NCBI RefSeq assembly: GCF_000423185.1
Contig: NZ_AUHM01000020.1
Span: forward strand, 62,001 to 126,000
Length of the DNA stretch: 64,000 nt
Direction: 5' to 3'
Source of the DNA: Inquilinus limosus DSM 16000
Lineage (GTDB): Bacteria; Pseudomonadota; Alphaproteobacteria; DSM-16000; Inquilinaceae
Below, in pieces: positions 62,089 to 64,000 of the stretch. Below the pieces are notes generated by a model that searched no databases, had not been told where the DNA came from, and saw only the letters and a list, made by a program, of their open reading frames with translations. A program made the translations under genes and the position numbers. Within the stretch, counting starts at the first letter, position 1; every line of letters begins with the position of its first letter.

Positions 62089-63078
62089 ATGGCAGTGTCG
62101 ACGATCTCTCCGGAGGCAAGAAAGCGGGCCCTTGCGACGCTGGACCCGTCGCTGTTCGAGCTGATTATCCTGCCGACGGAGCAATGCAACTTCCGCTGCA
62201 AGTACTGCTACGAGGATTTTGCCCTGCACCGAATGACGCCGGAAATCGTGAGCGCCATCAAGTCTCTGATCGATGTGCGTGCCCACGATATGCGCACTTT
62301 CAACCTGTCCTGGTTCGGCGGGGAGCCGCTGATGGCGAGCGACGTCGTCCTGGATATCTCCGAACATGCCCGAGCGGTCTGCGCAGCACGTGGAATCCGT
62401 TATCACGGCAGTATGACGACGAACGGCTATCTGCTGACCGACCGCCTCCAGGCGCAACTGGTGGCGGCCGGCGTGACCAGTTTCCAGATCAGCCTGGACG
62501 GCGACGAGGATCTTCACGATGCCTCGCGCCCGCTGGTCTCGGGCCGCGGCACTCATCGGAAGATCATGGAGAACATCCATAGCGCCCTGAGTTCCGATAG
62601 GGCGTTCACCATAACGGTGCGGCTCCACATCACCAGCCTGAACGCCGATAGCGTCGAGCGGTTCTATCGGTCGATCAAGCATGACGTCCTGGCCGACCAA
62701 CGGTTCCGGCTGCTCGTGAAACTGGTCGGGAACCTGGGCGGCCCGAATCTCGACAAATCTGTCCTCCCGGAGAGGTCCCGGGCGGTGAAGATCAGGGACG
62801 AGATCGTGCGCGACTATCGGTGTTTCCGGGGCATAGAACCCGGAGACGACCTCAGCATCTGCTACGCGGCGCGGCCGAACTCCTTCGTCATCCGGGCGGA
62901 TGGCCGGGTGAGCAAATGCACCGTCGCGTTCAACTCCTCGAACAATCAGGTCGGTCGGTTGCATCCGGACGGCAAGATGGGACTGGATGTCGAGAAGCTC
63001 CTGAAGTGGATACGAGGTTATCGCGATCTGGACCCTGCATCGCTGAGGTGTCCGGTTGAGGCTCTGCGTCTTTGGTGA
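62089..63078 (+). CDS. Radical SAM peptide maturase with short SPASM-like C-terminus
   Basis: A 329-aa enzyme. The radical SAM cluster motif CNFRCKYCYE (Cys33, Cys37, Cys40) is near the N-terminus, followed by LSWFGGEPLMASD and FQISLDGDEDLHD, as in peptide-modifying maturases. The C-terminal region has only three cysteines (258, 277 and 321) in ICYAARP, VSKCTVAF and LRCPVE, fewer than the seven of a full SPASM domain, and ends soon after. No leader-binding RRE domain is visible. AGGTGAGGG lies 6 bases before ATG 62089. It probably installs a crosslink on the precursor at 58688. Confidence 0.88.
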   Translation: MAVSTISPEARKRALATLDPSLFELIILPTEQCNFRCKYCYEDFALHRMTPEIVSAIKSLIDVRAHDMRTFNLSWFGGEPLMASDVVLDISEHARAVCAARGIRYHGSMTTNGYLLTDRLQAQLVAAGVTSFQISLDGDEDLHDASRPLVSGRGTHRKIMENIHSALSSDRAFTITVRLHITSLNADSVERFYRSIKHDVLADQRFRLLVKLVGNLGGPNLDKSVLPERSRAVKIRDEIVRDYRCFRGIEPGDDLSICYAARPNSFVIRADGRVSKCTVAFNSSNNQVGRLHPDGKMGLDVEKLLKWIRGYRDLDPASLRCPVEALRLW

Positions 63079-63193
63079 GAAAGAATGGGGCGGTTTTCTT
63101 CAGAATACGACACAGCAGGAATGCGAAGGACCAAGCTGCCCTCTGGAGAAATGACGCAGGGTCGAGGCAACTATACGCCACAGCTTCCGATGA

Positions 63194-63228
63194 CCAGCCG
63201 CCGCGCCGAATTGCGGCGCGGCGGCTGG
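63194..63228. terminator. Strong 15-bp hairpin between the radical SAM gene and the SMP-30 gene
   Basis: CCAGCCGCCGCGCCG (63194-63208) pairs perfectly with 63214-63228 around the loop AATTG. Only two T residues follow. It lies between two converging genes and could end transcription from both sides. Confidence 0.55.
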
Positions 63229-63295
63229 TTCCGAATGAACTGAAGGCCAAACCAATTCGCCTGACTAAGAGGGCGTTTTGAAAGACGCTACGCCG

Positions 63296-64000
63296 TCACG
63301 GCGTCTGGACACCCTTCGTGTTCAAGTAGACCGCCCGCAGCGAGGTGGTGGAGCAGATGAACAGCCGGTTCTTCTTCAGGCCGCCGAAGCAGACATTGGC
63401 CACCACCTCCGGCACCTTGATCTTGCCGATCAGCGTGCCGTCCGGGCCATAGCAATGCACGCCGTCGCCGGCGCTGGTCCAGATGTTGCCGTGATGGTCG
63501 ATGCGGAAGCCGTCGAACAGGCCGAAGGTGCATTCGGCGAAGACCTCGCCGCCGGCCAGCGTGCCGTCGTCGCGCACCTGGAAGCGGCGGATGTGCTTCG
63601 GCCCGTTCGGATCGTGGCTGGCGCCGGTGTCGGCGACGTAGAGCAGCGTCTCGTCGGGCGAGAAGGCGATGCCGTTCGGCTTGTCGAAATCGGTCGCGAC
63701 CGTCTTCAGCGTCCCCGATTTCGGGTCGAAGCGGTAGACGTGGCAGCCGTCCTGCTCGATCTCGGACTGGTGGCCTTCGTATTCCGACAGGATGCCGTAG
63801 GGAGGGTCGGTGAACCACACCGTGTCGTCCGACTTCACCACCACGTCGTTCGGCGAGTTCAGGCGCTTGCCGTTGTGGCTGTCGGCCAGCACGGTGACGC
63901 GGCCGTCATATTCGGTGCGGCTGACCCGGCGGCCGCCATGCTCGCAGGACACCAGCCGGCCCTGGCGGTCGCGGGTATGGCCGTTGGTATAGTTCGACGG
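63296..64000 (-). CDS. SMP-30/gluconolactonase family protein, 5' end missing
   Basis: C-terminal 234 residues of a beta-propeller lactonase-like protein; the start lies beyond the right edge. Motifs: TRDRQGRLVSCEHGGRRV, LNSPNDVVVKSDDTVWFTDP, KPNGIAFSPDETLLYVAD and FDGFRIDHHGNIW. It is a paralogue of the gene at 49819-50838 with the same order of motifs, but without evidence of a shared operon. The product would hydrolyse a sugar lactone. Confidence 0.9.
   Translation of the reverse strand, partial: PSNYTNGHTRDRQGRLVSCEHGGRRVSRTEYDGRVTVLADSHNGKRLNSPNDVVVKSDDTVWFTDPPYGILSEYEGHQSEIEQDGCHVYRFDPKSGTLKTVATDFDKPNGIAFSPDETLLYVADTGASHDPNGPKHIRRFQVRDDGTLAGGEVFAECTFGLFDGFRIDHHGNIWTSAGDGVHCYGPDGTLIGKIKVPEVVANVCFGGLKKNRLFICSTTSLRAVYLNTKGVQTP

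Overview
The window is very GC-rich DNA (about 70% by eye, not counted) from what looks like an alphaproteobacterium. Rhodospirillales relatives such as Azospirillum or Inquilinus are my guess, based on gene families, dense ATGA-type gene overlaps, a CobN-type cobalamin pathway and interspersed palindromic repeats. No rRNA, tRNA, IS element, CRISPR array or prophage was seen.

Layout. 0-11.4 kb: the 3' part of putA, a SARP/BTAD-type regulator with TPRs, a small protein ending in CGCR, a class III nucleotide cyclase, a hypothetical gene, a YeeE/YedE transporter, an M3 peptidase and an SDR-like protein. 11.6-24.1 kb: first cobalamin block (cbiX, cobH, cobL, cobI, a cbiG-cobJ fusion, cobM, a HupE/UreJ metal transporter, cobK and cbiD on the opposite strand, cobA, cobB, cobC). 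24.2-34.2 kb: a LivJHMGF-type ABC importer, a small unknown protein, an RbsBAC-type sugar importer and a fatty-acid desaturase. 34.3-43.4 kb: a cobalamin riboswitch followed by cobP-cobW-cobN-cobO-cobQ, with cobD convergent. Together the two blocks cover most of corrin ring synthesis, late cobalt insertion, adenosylation, amidation and aminopropanol attachment. The gene set is hybrid: CbiX, CbiD and CbiG occur with the aerobic-type CobN, and no CobG or CobF is visible.

43.4-49 kb: a zinc-ribbon membrane protein next to an SPFH/GYF protein, a GNAT acetyltransferase, a processive GT2 glycosyltransferase and a D-2-hydroxyacid dehydrogenase. 49-56.2 kb: a minus-strand operon of a NitT/TauT-type ABC importer, an IlvD/Edd dehydratase, an SMP-30 lactonase and an RraA-like aldolase. 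A GntR regulator is divergent from it across a perfect 16-bp palindrome. This looks like uptake and breakdown of a sugar acid.

56.2-63.1 kb is the most interesting part: a probable RiPP (ribosomally made, modified peptide) cluster. It has a C39-peptidase ABC exporter, a divergent 113-aa precursor with a double-glycine leader and a Gly/Asp/Asn/Ser-rich core ending in GGD repeats, a secreted S41-like peptidase, an HlyD-type adaptor and a radical SAM enzyme with a short cysteine-poor C-terminal domain. A second SMP-30 gene runs off the right end. A second theme is palindromic repeats: two related GC-rich elements lie inside the cobB and cobN reading frames without breaking them, and another supplies the stop codons of both cobQ and cobD.
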